A stretch of 64,000 nucleotides of DNA from JAVVHH01 sp965199585. Lineage in GTDB: Bacteria; Pseudomonadota; Alphaproteobacteria; Acetobacterales; Acetobacteraceae. The translations under genes and the position numbers were made by a program. Below are positions 37,389 to 45,808 of this stretch, piece by piece. The notes beneath the pieces were generated by a model that worked only from the letters and a program-made list of their open reading frames with translations, was not told the origin of the DNA and did not search any database. The stretch is taken from NCBI GenBank assembly GCA_965199585.1, contig CBDASI010000002.1:620001-684000 (forward strand), read 5' to 3'. The stretch's first letter is position 1, and the number at the start of each line of letters is the position of its first letter.

Positions 37389-38909
37389 ATGCAGCAAGTT
37401 GCCCACCTCGAAGACATCGCCGCGGACCGCGGCACCGAGATCAAGCTCGGCGACGAAACGCTGATCCTTGTGCGCGACGGCGGGACCGTGCGCGCCTTCG
37501 AAGGCAAGTGCCCGCACGCCGGGGCGCCGCTGGCCAAGGGCGCCGTGTGCGACGGCTTCCTCATCTGTCCGTGGCACAAGGCGGCGTTCGCCGTGTCCAC
37601 CGGCGCCTTGGCCGAACCGCCCGCGCTCAACGGGCTGGCCAGCTATCGGACCGAAGTCCGTGACGGCGCCGTGTTCGTCGACCCGGTCAAGCAGCCCGCC
37701 CCCACCCGCGCGACGGCGCCGGACGAGCGGCACGTGGTGATCCTCGGCGCCGGCGCGGCCGGGACCGCCTGCGCCGCGGCCCTGCGCGAGTTCGGCTTCG
37801 GCGGCCCCGTCACCATGGTCGGCGCCGAGCCGGACGAGCCCTACGACCGGACCGCGCTGAGCAAGTTCGTGCTCGAGGGCGGCAAGGCGCCGGACGAGGT
37901 GGCACCGCTGCGGCCGGAGGGGTTCTATGCCGAGCATCGCATCGAGCGGGTGCATGCGGGCATCGCCGCTCTGGAGCCGACGCATCACCGCGTGTCGTTC
38001 ACCGACGGGCAGCAGCTCGACTACGCGGTCGCCGTGGTCGCGACCGGCGGAACACCCCTACCGCTCGACGTGCCGGGCGCCGATCTGGACGGGGTGTTCA
38101 CGCTCCGCTCGAAGGCCGACTCCGCGGCGATCGTCGCGCAGGCGGAGCCCGGGGGGCGGGCGGTGATCCTGGGCGGCAGCTTCATCGGGCTCGAGGCCGC
38201 GTCGGCGCTGCGCAAGCGGGGCATGGAGGTCGCCGTGGTGTCTCCGGAGGAGGTGCCGTTCGGCAAGCAGTTCGGGCCCGAGATCGGCGCCATGTTCCGC
38301 CGCCTGCACGAGAGGAACGGCGCCAAGTTCCACGCCGGCACCAAGGCCACCCGTCTTACCGGCGAGGGCGCGGTGGACACGGTGTTGCTCGAGACCGGCG
38401 AGAGGCTGCCGGCCAACCTGGTCGTGGTCGGCATCGGCGTCAGGCCGGCAACGTTCTTCGTCGAGGACATCGCGCTGGAGAAGGATGGCGGCATCAGCGT
38501 CGATGCCGGAATGCGGGCTGCGCCGGACGTCTACGCGGTGGGCGACGTCGCGCATTTCCCGTTCGACGGCGGCACCGCCCGGATCGAGCATTGGCGCCTG
38601 GCGCAGCAGCACGCCCGGGTCGCGGCGCGCAACATCGTGGGCGAGGCGGCCAGCTATGGCGGCGTGCCGTTCTTCTGGACATATCACGTCGGCAAGCGGT
38701 TCGAGTATCTCGGCCATGCCACGCAGTGGGACGAGGTGATCGTCGAGGGCGTGCTCGGCGAGCACGATTTCGTCGCCCTCTACGTCGCCGGCGGCACGGT
38801 GGCTGCGGTGCTGGCCTGCCAGCGCGAGCGGGCGACCTGCCTGCTGCTGCCGCGGTTGCGCAGCGGGCTCACGGCCGACCAGGCGCTCCAGATCGTCCGG
38901 AGCGCCTGA
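37389..38909 (+). CDS. Rieske [2Fe-2S]-FAD/NAD(P) oxidoreductase fusion (AIFM3-like)
   Basis: 506 residues. A Rieske domain comes first, with the cluster ligands C41-H43 (CPHAGAPL) and C60-H63 (CPWHKAAF). A pyridine-nucleotide-disulphide-type reductase follows: FAD motif GAGAAGTACAAAL, NAD(P) motif GGSFIGLEAASAL and the second FAD element VYAVGDVAHFP. The order matches AIFM3-like ferredoxin reductases, which pass electrons between NAD(P)H and an iron-sulphur partner. No oxygenase or P450 partner gene is nearby. The convergent aminotransferase ends 4 bp away. Confidence 0.9.
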   Translation: MQQVAHLEDIAADRGTEIKLGDETLILVRDGGTVRAFEGKCPHAGAPLAKGAVCDGFLICPWHKAAFAVSTGALAEPPALNGLASYRTEVRDGAVFVDPVKQPAPTRATAPDERHVVILGAGAAGTACAAALREFGFGGPVTMVGAEPDEPYDRTALSKFVLEGGKAPDEVAPLRPEGFYAEHRIERVHAGIAALEPTHHRVSFTDGQQLDYAVAVVATGGTPLPLDVPGADLDGVFTLRSKADSAAIVAQAEPGGRAVILGGSFIGLEAASALRKRGMEVAVVSPEEVPFGKQFGPEIGAMFRRLHERNGAKFHAGTKATRLTGEGAVDTVLLETGERLPANLVVVGIGVRPATFFVEDIALEKDGGISVDAGMRAAPDVYAVGDVAHFPFDGGTARIEHWRLAQQHARVAARNIVGEAASYGGVPFFWTYHVGKRFEYLGHATQWDEVIVEGVLGEHDFVALYVAGGTVAAVLACQRERATCLLLPRLRSGLTADQALQIVRSA

Positions 38910-38913
38910 CGCG

Positions 38914-40086
38914 TCAGGCGGCGAGGAACTCCATCGCCGCTGCCACGCCGCCCTTGCCGTGCGGAACGCCGTTCTTGGCCAGGCTCATCTCCACGGCCGC
39001 GAGCGTGCCGAGGATCATCGGCTCGTTCAGGTCGCCCAGATGGCCGATGCGGATCACCTTGCCGCCGAGCGTGCCAAGGCCGCCACCGATGGACACGTTG
39101 AAGCGGTCCATCAGCGTCTTGCGCAGCGCGTCGCCGTTGTGCCCGTCCGGCATCATGATGGCGGTGACGCTGTCGGAGTAGCGGGCCGGGTCGAGGCAAT
39201 ACAAACGCGGGCCGTCATTGGCTGCCCAGGTGCGCACTGCCAGGCGGGTTGCCTCGGCCAGGCGGTGATGGCGGGCGACGACGTTGTCCAGACCTTCTTC
39301 CTCGATCAGCCGGATGCTCTCGCACAGGCCGTAGAAATAGCTGGTCGGCACCGTGCCGGTGAAGCTGCGGAAGCCGCGGGTCATCATCTCCGACCAGTCG
39401 AAGTAATGCCGCGCGATCTTGGCCCCGGCATGCGCCGCCATCGCCTTTTCCGACGTCGCGGTGAAGCTGATGCCAGTCGGCAGCATTAGCCCTTTCTGGC
39501 TGCCACCGACCACGGCGTCGACGCCCCACTCGGTCATGCGGAACTCGAGCGAGCCGAGGGACGAGATCGAGTCGACCAGCAGCAGCGCATCGTGCCCCGC
39601 CGCGTCGATCGCCTCGCGCAAGGCGGCGATCGGTGTCGCCATACCGGTCGAGGTCTCGCTATGGACGGCCAGCACGGCCTTGATGCGGCCGGCGCTGTCG
39701 GCGCGCAGGGCGGCTTCGACGGCGGCCGGGTCGATGCCGCGGCGCCAGTCGGCGGCAACCGTCTGCACCTGGATGCCGAATTTGGCGGCCATGGCGGACC
39801 AGCCCTCGCTGAACCAGCCGGTCTCGATGGTCAGCACCGTGTCGCCCGGCGAGAGCAGATTGGCGAGCGTCGCCTCCCATGAGCCGTGGCCTGACGCGGT
39901 GTAGAAGAACAGTTCGCCGGTGGTGCCGAGCAGCCGCTTCAGCCCAGCGACGGCCGTCTTATAGACGGCGACGAACTCGCCATCCATGAAATCCACCGTC
40001 GGACGATCCATGGCGCGCAGGATGCTGTCGGGGATGTTCGTCGGGCCCGGGTTGCTGAAGAACTGGCGGCCGGTCTTCCTGCTCAT
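38914..40086 (-). CDS. Serine-glyoxylate / alanine-glyoxylate aminotransferase (class V)
   Basis: 390 residues from the ATG at 40086, chosen because GCGAGG lies at proper spacing; an ATG at 40092 is close behind it. The fold-type-I PLP enzyme starts RQFFSNPGPTNIP. The PLP-binding Lys lies in VGGSQKGLMLPTG, and TASGHGSWEATL binds the cofactor phosphate. It moves an amino group from serine or alanine to glyoxylate, as in the serine cycle or photorespiratory salvage. Serine-glyoxylate versus alanine-glyoxylate preference cannot be read by eye. It is divergent from uppP. Confidence 0.9.
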   Translation of the reverse strand: MSRKTGRQFFSNPGPTNIPDSILRAMDRPTVDFMDGEFVAVYKTAVAGLKRLLGTTGELFFYTASGHGSWEATLANLLSPGDTVLTIETGWFSEGWSAMAAKFGIQVQTVAADWRRGIDPAAVEAALRADSAGRIKAVLAVHSETSTGMATPIAALREAIDAAGHDALLLVDSISSLGSLEFRMTEWGVDAVVGGSQKGLMLPTGISFTATSEKAMAAHAGAKIARHYFDWSEMMTRGFRSFTGTVPTSYFYGLCESIRLIEEEGLDNVVARHHRLAEATRLAVRTWAANDGPRLYCLDPARYSDSVTAIMMPDGHNGDALRKTLMDRFNVSIGGGLGTLGGKVIRIGHLGDLNEPMILGTLAAVEMSLAKNGVPHGKGGVAAAMEFLAA

Positions 40087-40186
40087 GGACATGCCTCGCT
40101 GATGATAAGAAAGTTTACGCTCCTCCCCGCGGCCGCGCGAGGGGACGGGTTGCCAATTCGCCCCGCTTTCTCCATTGCATCGCAGC

Positions 40187-41029
40187 ATGGACACGTTGCA
40201 TGCCATCGCCATCGCGATCCTCCAGGGCGCGACGGAACTGTTCCCGATCAGCAGCCTCGGGCATGCCGTGGTGGTTCCCGCTCTGCTCGACTGGCCGCTT
40301 GATCAGAAATCGGCGGAGTACCTTCCCTTCCTAGTGCTGCTGCACACCGGCACGGCGGCGGCGCTGCTGTTGTATTTCTGGCGGGACTGGCTCGGCCTGG
40401 CCAAGGGCGTGCTGGGCATCGACGGCGCCGCGGTCGCGCGAGAGCAGCGGCGGCTGTTCCTGCTGATCGTGATCGCGACCATCCCCGCGGTGGTGCTCGG
40501 CTATGGGCTGAACCACTTCTTCCGCTCGCTGTTCGCCACGCCGATCTATGCGTGCTGCTTCCTGTTCGCCAACGGGCTGTTGCTGCTGCTCGGCGAGAAG
40601 CTGCGCGGCCGCACGACCGGCACCGAGCGGCCCGGCGCGTCCATGACGGCCACGGACGCGCTGATCATCGGCGTCTGGCAGTGCGGCGCATTGCTGCCGG
40701 GCATCTCGCGCTCGGGCGCCACCATCGTCGGCGGCCTACTGCGCGGGTTCAGCCATTATGACTCCGCCCGCTTCTCGTTCCTGATCGCGCTGCCGATCAT
40801 CGTCGGCGCGACCGTGCTCGAAGTGCCGCATCTGCTGCACGCGGGCGTACCGGCCGGCGTGTTCCAGCAGGCGCTCGTGGCCGCCGTCGTGGCGGGGGTC
40901 ACCGCTTTCATCGCGACGGCGCTGCTGATGCGCTGGTTCCGCAGCAACGACGATTGGGCGCTGACGCCGTTCGCGATCTACTGCCTGGTGTTCGGCGCCG
41001 GGTCGGCCGCCTACCTGATGCTGCGTTGA
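40187..41029 (+). CDS. uppP: Undecaprenyl-diphosphatase UppP (BacA)
   Basis: 280 residues, about eight TM segments. It recycles the lipid carrier undecaprenyl pyrophosphate for cell-wall and glycan synthesis. The first catalytic motif reads GATELFPISSLGH (usual form G.TEFLPISSTGH) with the key Glu, Ser and His kept. The second, LLPGISRSGATI, is standard. I start at ATG 40187; a TTG at 40175 would add four residues. The stop shares a base with the ATG of the following SGNH hydrolase. Confidence 0.95.
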   Translation: MDTLHAIAIAILQGATELFPISSLGHAVVVPALLDWPLDQKSAEYLPFLVLLHTGTAAALLLYFWRDWLGLAKGVLGIDGAAVAREQRRLFLLIVIATIPAVVLGYGLNHFFRSLFATPIYACCFLFANGLLLLLGEKLRGRTTGTERPGASMTATDALIIGVWQCGALLPGISRSGATIVGGLLRGFSHYDSARFSFLIALPIIVGATVLEVPHLLHAGVPAGVFQQALVAAVVAGVTAFIATALLMRWFRSNDDWALTPFAIYCLVFGAGSAAYLMLR

Positions 41030-41799
41030 TGAAGCGCCGTGGCATCCTCCTCGGGTCGGCGGCCTTGCTGCTGGCCGGGGCCGACCAGCCGCCCCGCGTG
41101 CCGGTTGCCGCGACGCCGATCCCGCGCCTGGACACGTCATGGTGGAAGGCGCGCCACCTCGAGAAGCTGGCCGCGCTCAAGCGCGGACCGGTCGATCTGG
41201 TGTGGCTCGGCGACAGCATCACGCAGGATTGGGAGCTCGAGGGGCCGCCGGAGTGGCGCGACTTCGCCCCGGTCTGGCAGCGTTTCTACGGCGACCGGCA
41301 TGCGCTCAACCTCGGCTTCAAGGGCGACACCACGGCGCACCTGCTGTGGCGGATGCAGAACGGCGAGCTGGACGGCATCCAGCCCAAGGCGGCGATCGTG
41401 CTGATCGGCGCCAACAATCTGGGCCGCGTGCACTGGAACGCCGATCAGACCGTCGCCGGCATCGAGGCGGTGCTCGCCGACCTGCGCCGCCGCCTGCCGG
41501 CGACCAAGGTCCTGTTGCTGAGCGTGCTGCCGAGCATCCGCAACAAATATGTCTCGCGTACCACGATCGAGATCAACCGCGCGCTGGCCGAACGCTTCGG
41601 CGGCGGCGGCGGTCCGGTCACCTACATGGACGTGACAAATTTGTTCATGCGCGGTGGCGAGGTCGACCGGACGCAGTTCCTGGATGATCAGCTGACCCCG
41701 CCGGATCCGCCGCTCCACCCGACGGCGCAGGCGCAACGCCGGCTGGCCGAAACCATCGAGCCTACCGTTGCCGCCATGATGGGCGACCGCCGGCACTGA
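41029..41799 (+). CDS. SGNH/GDSL-family lipase or acetylhydrolase
   Basis: 256 residues starting at the TGATG junction with uppP. An N-terminal signal-like hydrophobic stretch (KRRGILLGSAALLLAGA) suggests export. The SGNH blocks are present: WLGDSITQDWE (Ser nucleophile), GFKGDTT (block II Gly), IGANNLG (Asn), and a final DPPLHPTAQAQ with Asp-His. Such enzymes deacylate lipids or glycans, and the family includes PAF-acetylhydrolase-like proteins. Coupling to uppP hints at an envelope-linked role. Confidence 0.85.
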   Translation: MKRRGILLGSAALLLAGADQPPRVPVAATPIPRLDTSWWKARHLEKLAALKRGPVDLVWLGDSITQDWELEGPPEWRDFAPVWQRFYGDRHALNLGFKGDTTAHLLWRMQNGELDGIQPKAAIVLIGANNLGRVHWNADQTVAGIEAVLADLRRRLPATKVLLLSVLPSIRNKYVSRTTIEINRALAERFGGGGGPVTYMDVTNLFMRGGEVDRTQFLDDQLTPPDPPLHPTAQAQRRLAETIEPTVAAMMGDRRH

Positions 41800-41837
41800 A
41801 GTTGCATCGCATCGGCTCTGCAACCGGGACGATGCCG

Positions 41838-43409
41838 ATGAAACGACGCACTCTGCTCGGCGGGCTCGCCGCTGCCGCCTTGGCCCGCCCCGCCATCGTC
41901 CGCGCGGAAGGGCAGACCACGCTCAAATTCGTGCCATATGCCGATCTCGCGCTGCTCGACCCGGCAGTCAGCGCGTTCGTCACCCGCAACCATGCGCTGA
42001 TGGTGTTCGACACGCTGTTCGCGTGGGACATCGACGGCATCGCCCGGCCGCAGATGCTGGCGGGGTCGCTGACCGAGCCGGACGGCCTCGGCTGGACGCT
42101 CACCTTGCGCGACGGGTTGCTGTTTCATGACGGCACGCCGGTGCTGGCGCGGGACGCCGTGGCCAGCATCAAGCGCTGGTGGGTCGCCGACGCGTATGGC
42201 CAGGCCTTGTCCGCAGCCACTGACGACCTCTCGGCCCCGGACGACAAGACGATCCGCTTTCGCCTCAAGCGCCCCTTTCCCCTGCTGCCCAATGCGCTGG
42301 CGCACCCGACCAACACGATGGCGGCGATCATGCCGGAGCGTCTGGCCGCGACGCCGGCCGACAAGCGGCTGACCGAGATGGTCGGCAGCGGGCCGTTCCG
42401 TTACCTCGCGGCAGAGCGCGTGCCGGGTGCGCGCAACGTCTATGCCAAGTTCGACCGCTACGTGCCGCGCGAGGGCGTGGCGAGCTTCTGCGCCGGGCCG
42501 CGCGTGGTCAATTTCGGCCGGGTCGAGTGGGTGACCATGCCGGACCCGGGCACGCAGATCGCGGCGCTCAAGAATGGCGAGGTGGACTACGTCGAGCAGC
42601 CGTTGATGGACCTGGTGCCGTCGCTGCAGAAGACGCGCGGGCTGACCGTCGAGGTGGTCGAGACCAAGGGGCTGATCGGCTTCCTGCGCTTCAACCAGAC
42701 CTTCGCCCCGTTCGACAACCCGGCGATCCGCCGCGCCGTGCTGCAAGCGGTCCGTCAGCGCGAGTTCATGGAGGCCGTGGTCGGCACCGGCGCGCCCTAT
42801 GACGCGCAGACCGGGCTGTTCACGCCCGGCACGCCGCTGGCCAACGATGCCGGCATGGGTGCGCTGGACGGCAAGCACGATCTGGCCACGCTGCGGCGCG
42901 CGATCGTGGAGGCCGGCTACAAGGGCGAGAAGATCACCTATCTCGAGCCGACCGACGTGCCGCGGATCAATGCCATCGCCGAGGTGGGTGCGGACATGAT
43001 GCGCAAGCTCGGCTTCACCGTCGACGTGATCGCGACCGATTGGGGCACGACGGTGCAGCGCTCGGTGAGCCGGCAGCCGGCGGACAAAGGCGGGTGGCAC
43101 ATGTTCGCCGCGTTCTCGGGCGGGTGGGACATGAGCAACCCGGGTTGCCACCAGCTCATGCGGGGCAATGGCGAGCGCGCCTATAATGGCTGGCCGACGA
43201 TGCCGACGCTCGAGGCGCTTCGCGACGAGTGGCTCTATGCGCCGGACCGGTCGATGGACCCGGCCCGGGCGCGGCAAATGCAAGAACAGGCGCTACAGGA
43301 CGTTCCTTACCTACCGCTCGGCTCCTACTATCAGCCGGTCGCCTACACTTCGACGTTGACCAACGTGCCGAAGGGCTTGGTCCAGTTCACCGGGATCAAG
43401 CGCGCTTAA
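41838..43409 (+). CDS. ABC transporter substrate-binding protein, peptide type (SBP family 5), orphan
   Basis: 523 residues from the ATG at 41838 (GGGAC upstream). The N-terminus KRRTLLGGLAAAALARPAIVRA looks like a Tat-type signal peptide (twin Arg), as is usual for alphaproteobacterial SBP_bac_5 members. The mature part carries LLFHDGTPVLARDAVASIKRW (dipeptide-type SBP motif) and GSGPFRY. No permease or ATPase genes adjoin it, so it must work with a transporter encoded elsewhere or with the one at 2969-8400. Confidence 0.88.
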   Translation: MKRRTLLGGLAAAALARPAIVRAEGQTTLKFVPYADLALLDPAVSAFVTRNHALMVFDTLFAWDIDGIARPQMLAGSLTEPDGLGWTLTLRDGLLFHDGTPVLARDAVASIKRWWVADAYGQALSAATDDLSAPDDKTIRFRLKRPFPLLPNALAHPTNTMAAIMPERLAATPADKRLTEMVGSGPFRYLAAERVPGARNVYAKFDRYVPREGVASFCAGPRVVNFGRVEWVTMPDPGTQIAALKNGEVDYVEQPLMDLVPSLQKTRGLTVEVVETKGLIGFLRFNQTFAPFDNPAIRRAVLQAVRQREFMEAVVGTGAPYDAQTGLFTPGTPLANDAGMGALDGKHDLATLRRAIVEAGYKGEKITYLEPTDVPRINAIAEVGADMMRKLGFTVDVIATDWGTTVQRSVSRQPADKGGWHMFAAFSGGWDMSNPGCHQLMRGNGERAYNGWPTMPTLEALRDEWLYAPDRSMDPARARQMQEQALQDVPYLPLGSYYQPVAYTSTLTNVPKGLVQFTGIKRA

Positions 43410-43810
43410 GGCGTGCTTGATCCGATCGGCTTGTTGGGCGCGAAGATACAGACGCGCTCGAGATCGCCGGAGTTGGGCCAGCCGGTGCGCGCAAAATCCA
43501 TGCACTCGAGCGGGCGTTCGCCGGGCTTGGGCTGGGCGGTGGCGGGGCCATTGATCAGCATGTTCTGCGGCACGTAGCCCGGAACGCCGCTGGTGTGGAC
43601 CAGGCACCAGCCTGCCTTGCAGGACTCCGGGGCAAGCGGCGTGCCGTTGTTGAGCTCGTCCGTGACGGCATACTGGTACCCTGGGCCGGAGTGCACGTAG
43701 ACGGTGAAACGGGTGACGATCTGCGCTTGAGCCGAGACCGGCGCCATCGCCAGCAACATGGCCAAGCCGCTCGCGACTAAGTCAATTCGATGATGATGCC
43801 AGACGCGCAT
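43406..43810 (-). CDS. Secreted SH3-like domain protein
   Basis: 134 residues. A signal peptide of about 30 residues ends in VSAQAQ. A bacterial SH3 domain follows: VTRFTVYVHSGPGYQY, then AGWCLVHTSGVPGYVPQNML. The paired Cys in ESCKAGWC may form a disulphide in the periplasm. Such domains bind peptidoglycan or help proteins dock to it. It converges with the substrate-binding protein gene (4-bp overlap) and is divergent from the reaction-centre operon. Confidence 0.75.
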   Translation of the reverse strand: MRVWHHHRIDLVASGLAMLLAMAPVSAQAQIVTRFTVYVHSGPGYQYAVTDELNNGTPLAPESCKAGWCLVHTSGVPGYVPQNMLINGPATAQPKPGERPLECMDFARTGWPNSGDLERVCIFAPNKPIGSSTP

Positions 43811-43839
43811 TGAGAGTTCCTTACTTCTGTCTTGAATGA

Positions 43840-43867
43840 TTGACAGTCGGCAGTGTCAACTCATAAT
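43840..43867 (+). promoter_or_regulatory. Strong sigma70-type promoter for the reaction-centre operon
   Basis: A perfect -35 TTGACA at 43840-43845 and a -10 CATAAT at 43862-43867 with a 16-bp spacer lie 68 bp before the pufL start. It is the best-formed promoter I noticed in the window. The start of transcription should fall near 43874-43876. Confidence 0.75.
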
Positions 43868-43871
43868 GACA
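43854..43871. promoter_or_regulatory. PpsR/CrtJ-type operator candidate TGT-N12-ACA
   Basis: TGT at 43854-43856 and ACA at 43869-43871 are separated by exactly 12 bases, the consensus of the photosynthesis repressor PpsR/CrtJ. The half-sites extend to TGTCA/TGACA. It covers the -10 of the promoter, so binding would block RNA polymerase. Another inverted pair, TTGACA-N8-TGTCAA (43840-43859), overlaps it, so three half-sites lie in a row. Confidence 0.6.
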
Positions 43872-43934
43872 GGTAGGGTCAGCGTTCGCTACCTACAAAG
43901 TCGGATCAACTATGAATATCGAGCGAGGCCCCTC

Positions 43935-44780
43935 ATGGCGCTGATGTCTTACGAGGCGAAGTATCGCGTGCGTGGCGGCACGTTGATCGGTGGCGACCTA
44001 TTCGATTTCTGGGTCGGGCCATTCTATGTCGGATTCTTCGGTGTCACGACGATCTTCTTCGCCACCCTCGGAACGTTACTGATCGTTTACGGTGCCGCGA
44101 TCGGGCCGACTTGGGCGCTGTTCAAGATCAGCATCAATCCGCCGCCGATCTCTTACGGGCTCGGCTGGGCGCCGCTGGCCGATGGCGGGCTGTGGCAGCT
44201 GATCACCATCTGCGCGCTCGGCGCCTTTTGCTCCTGGGCGCTGCGGCAGGCCGAGATAGCGCGCAAGCTGGGCATGGGGCTGCACGTGCCGTTCGCCTTC
44301 AGCGCCGCCATCTTCGCCTATGCCTCGCTCGTCGTGTTCCGCCCGATGCTGCTCGGCGCCTGGGGCTACGGCTTCCCCTACGGCATCATGAGCCACCTCG
44401 ATTGGGTGTCCAACGTCGGCTACCAATACCTCCACTTCCACTTCAATCCCGCGCACATGATCGCGGTGACGTGCTTCTTCACCACGACGCTCGCGCTGGC
44501 GATGCACGGTGGCGAGATCCTCTCGGCGACCAACCCGGGCAAGGGCAAGACGCTCAAGGCCGACCTGCACGAGAGCGTCTACTTCCGCGACACCATCACC
44601 TACTCGATCGGTGAACTCGGCATTCACCGGCTCGGCTACTTCGTGGCGATCAACGCCGGGGTCTGGAGCGCGATCTGCATCCTGATCTCGGGCCCGTTCT
44701 GGACCCGCGGCTGGCCGTATTTCATGAGCTGGTACCTGAACATGCCCATCTGGGACGCCTACGGCTTCCATGGCTTCTGA
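43935..44780 (+). CDS. pufL: Photosynthetic reaction centre subunit L
   Basis: 281 residues from the ATG at 43935 with GAGCGAGG upstream; the N-terminus ALMSYEAKYRVRGGTLIGG is the conserved PufL start. Five TM helices. Residues equivalent to Rhodobacter His L153 (SHLDW), H168, H173 (NPAH), H190 (AMHG) and H230 (LGIHR) are all present, so BChl and non-haem iron binding is intact, and Tyr L162 is kept. Departures from Rhodobacter are L104 Glu to Gln, L166 Asn to His, L213 Asp to Ser and L226 Thr to Glu. L and M bind the special pair, bacteriopheophytins and quinones in the membrane. First gene of pufLMC-puhAB; no pufBA upstream. Confidence 0.98.
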   Translation: MALMSYEAKYRVRGGTLIGGDLFDFWVGPFYVGFFGVTTIFFATLGTLLIVYGAAIGPTWALFKISINPPPISYGLGWAPLADGGLWQLITICALGAFCSWALRQAEIARKLGMGLHVPFAFSAAIFAYASLVVFRPMLLGAWGYGFPYGIMSHLDWVSNVGYQYLHFHFNPAHMIAVTCFFTTTLALAMHGGEILSATNPGKGKTLKADLHESVYFRDTITYSIGELGIHRLGYFVAINAGVWSAICILISGPFWTRGWPYFMSWYLNMPIWDAYGFHGF

Positions 44781-44797
44781 CGAATAAGGAGGCCGAG

Positions 44798-45808
44798 ATG
44801 GCTCGCTTTCACACGCTCTACACGGCAATCCAGGTCACCGGCCCGGAAGAGGACGAGATCCCGATCGAGGGCTCGACCTTCGGCGGCCGCCTCGGCAAGC
44901 CGATCACGTCGCGCCTGCTCGGGCTGATCGGCGAGACCCAGGTTTTCCCGGTCTATCTCGGTATCACCGGCATCCTGTCGCTGGTCTGCGGCTTCATCGC
45001 CATCGAGATCATCGGCCTGAACTTCCTGGCCGCGGTCGACTGGAACGTCGTCCGCTTTATCAAGATGCTGCCGTTCCTGGCCATCCAGCCACCTCCGGCG
45101 AAGTATGGGCTGACGCTGTTCCCGCCGCTGGCGGAAGGCGGCTGGTGGTTGCTGGCCGGGTTCTTCCTGACCGCGTCGATCCTACTCTGGTGGGTCCGCA
45201 TGTATCGCCGCGCGCGGGCGCTGGGCATGGGCACGCACGTCGCCTGGGGCTTCGCCGCCGCGATCTGGCTCTACCTCGTGCTCGGCTTCATCCGGCCGAT
45301 CTGCATGGGCAGCTGGTCGGAAGCGGTGCCGTTCGGCATCGTCGAGCACCTGAACTGGACGGCGACCTTCTCGGTCCGCTACGGCAACCTCTACTACAAC
45401 CCCTTCCACATGCTTTCGATCGTGTTCCTGTATGGCTCGACGCTGCTGTTCGCCATGCATGCCGGCACCATCCTGGCCGTCACCCCGTTCGGCGGCGAGC
45501 GCGAGGCGCACGAGATCGCCGATCGCGGCACCGCCATGGAGCGCTCGGCGCTGTTCTGGCGCTGGACGATGGGGTTCAATGCGAACTTCGAGTCGATCCA
45601 TCGCTGGATCTACTGGTTCGCCATCCTGACCACGATTACCGGCGGCATCGGAATCCTGATCACCGGCACGCTGGTGGACAACTGGTTCCTCTGGGGCCTC
45701 AAGCACGGCATCGCGGCGGATTACGCGCCCATCGCCGGCCGACCGGACATCCTGCCGCCCGGGATGATCAAGCTGCCCTCCCTGAACACGCCGGAAGGCT
45801 TCCGATGA
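44798..45808 (+). CDS. pufM: Photosynthetic reaction centre subunit M
   Basis: 336 residues; AAGGAGG lies just before the ATG, the best RBS of the operon. Residues equivalent to M182 His (EHLNW), M202 His (NPFHM), M219 His (AMHA), M266 His (SIHRW), M234 Glu, M210 Tyr and M252 Trp (FWRW) are conserved, so chromophore, iron and QA sites look functional. The position equal to M44 is Glu (IGETQ) instead of Rhodobacter Asn, which can supply the acid lost at L213, as Asp M43 does in Blastochloris viridis. The C-terminal extension past the fifth helix is the kind found with a bound cytochrome subunit. Stop overlaps the pufC start. Confidence 0.98.
   Translation: MARFHTLYTAIQVTGPEEDEIPIEGSTFGGRLGKPITSRLLGLIGETQVFPVYLGITGILSLVCGFIAIEIIGLNFLAAVDWNVVRFIKMLPFLAIQPPPAKYGLTLFPPLAEGGWWLLAGFFLTASILLWWVRMYRRARALGMGTHVAWGFAAAIWLYLVLGFIRPICMGSWSEAVPFGIVEHLNWTATFSVRYGNLYYNPFHMLSIVFLYGSTLLFAMHAGTILAVTPFGGEREAHEIADRGTAMERSALFWRWTMGFNANFESIHRWIYWFAILTTITGGIGILITGTLVDNWFLWGLKHGIAADYAPIAGRPDILPPGMIKLPSLNTPEGFR

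Noticed and set aside
43595..43780. Small plus-strand ORF upstream of pufL considered as a pufB/pufA antenna gene
   Set aside because: No hydrophobic span and no conserved His-bearing antenna motif; it lies opposite the SH3 gene. No antenna gene was found up to pufL.
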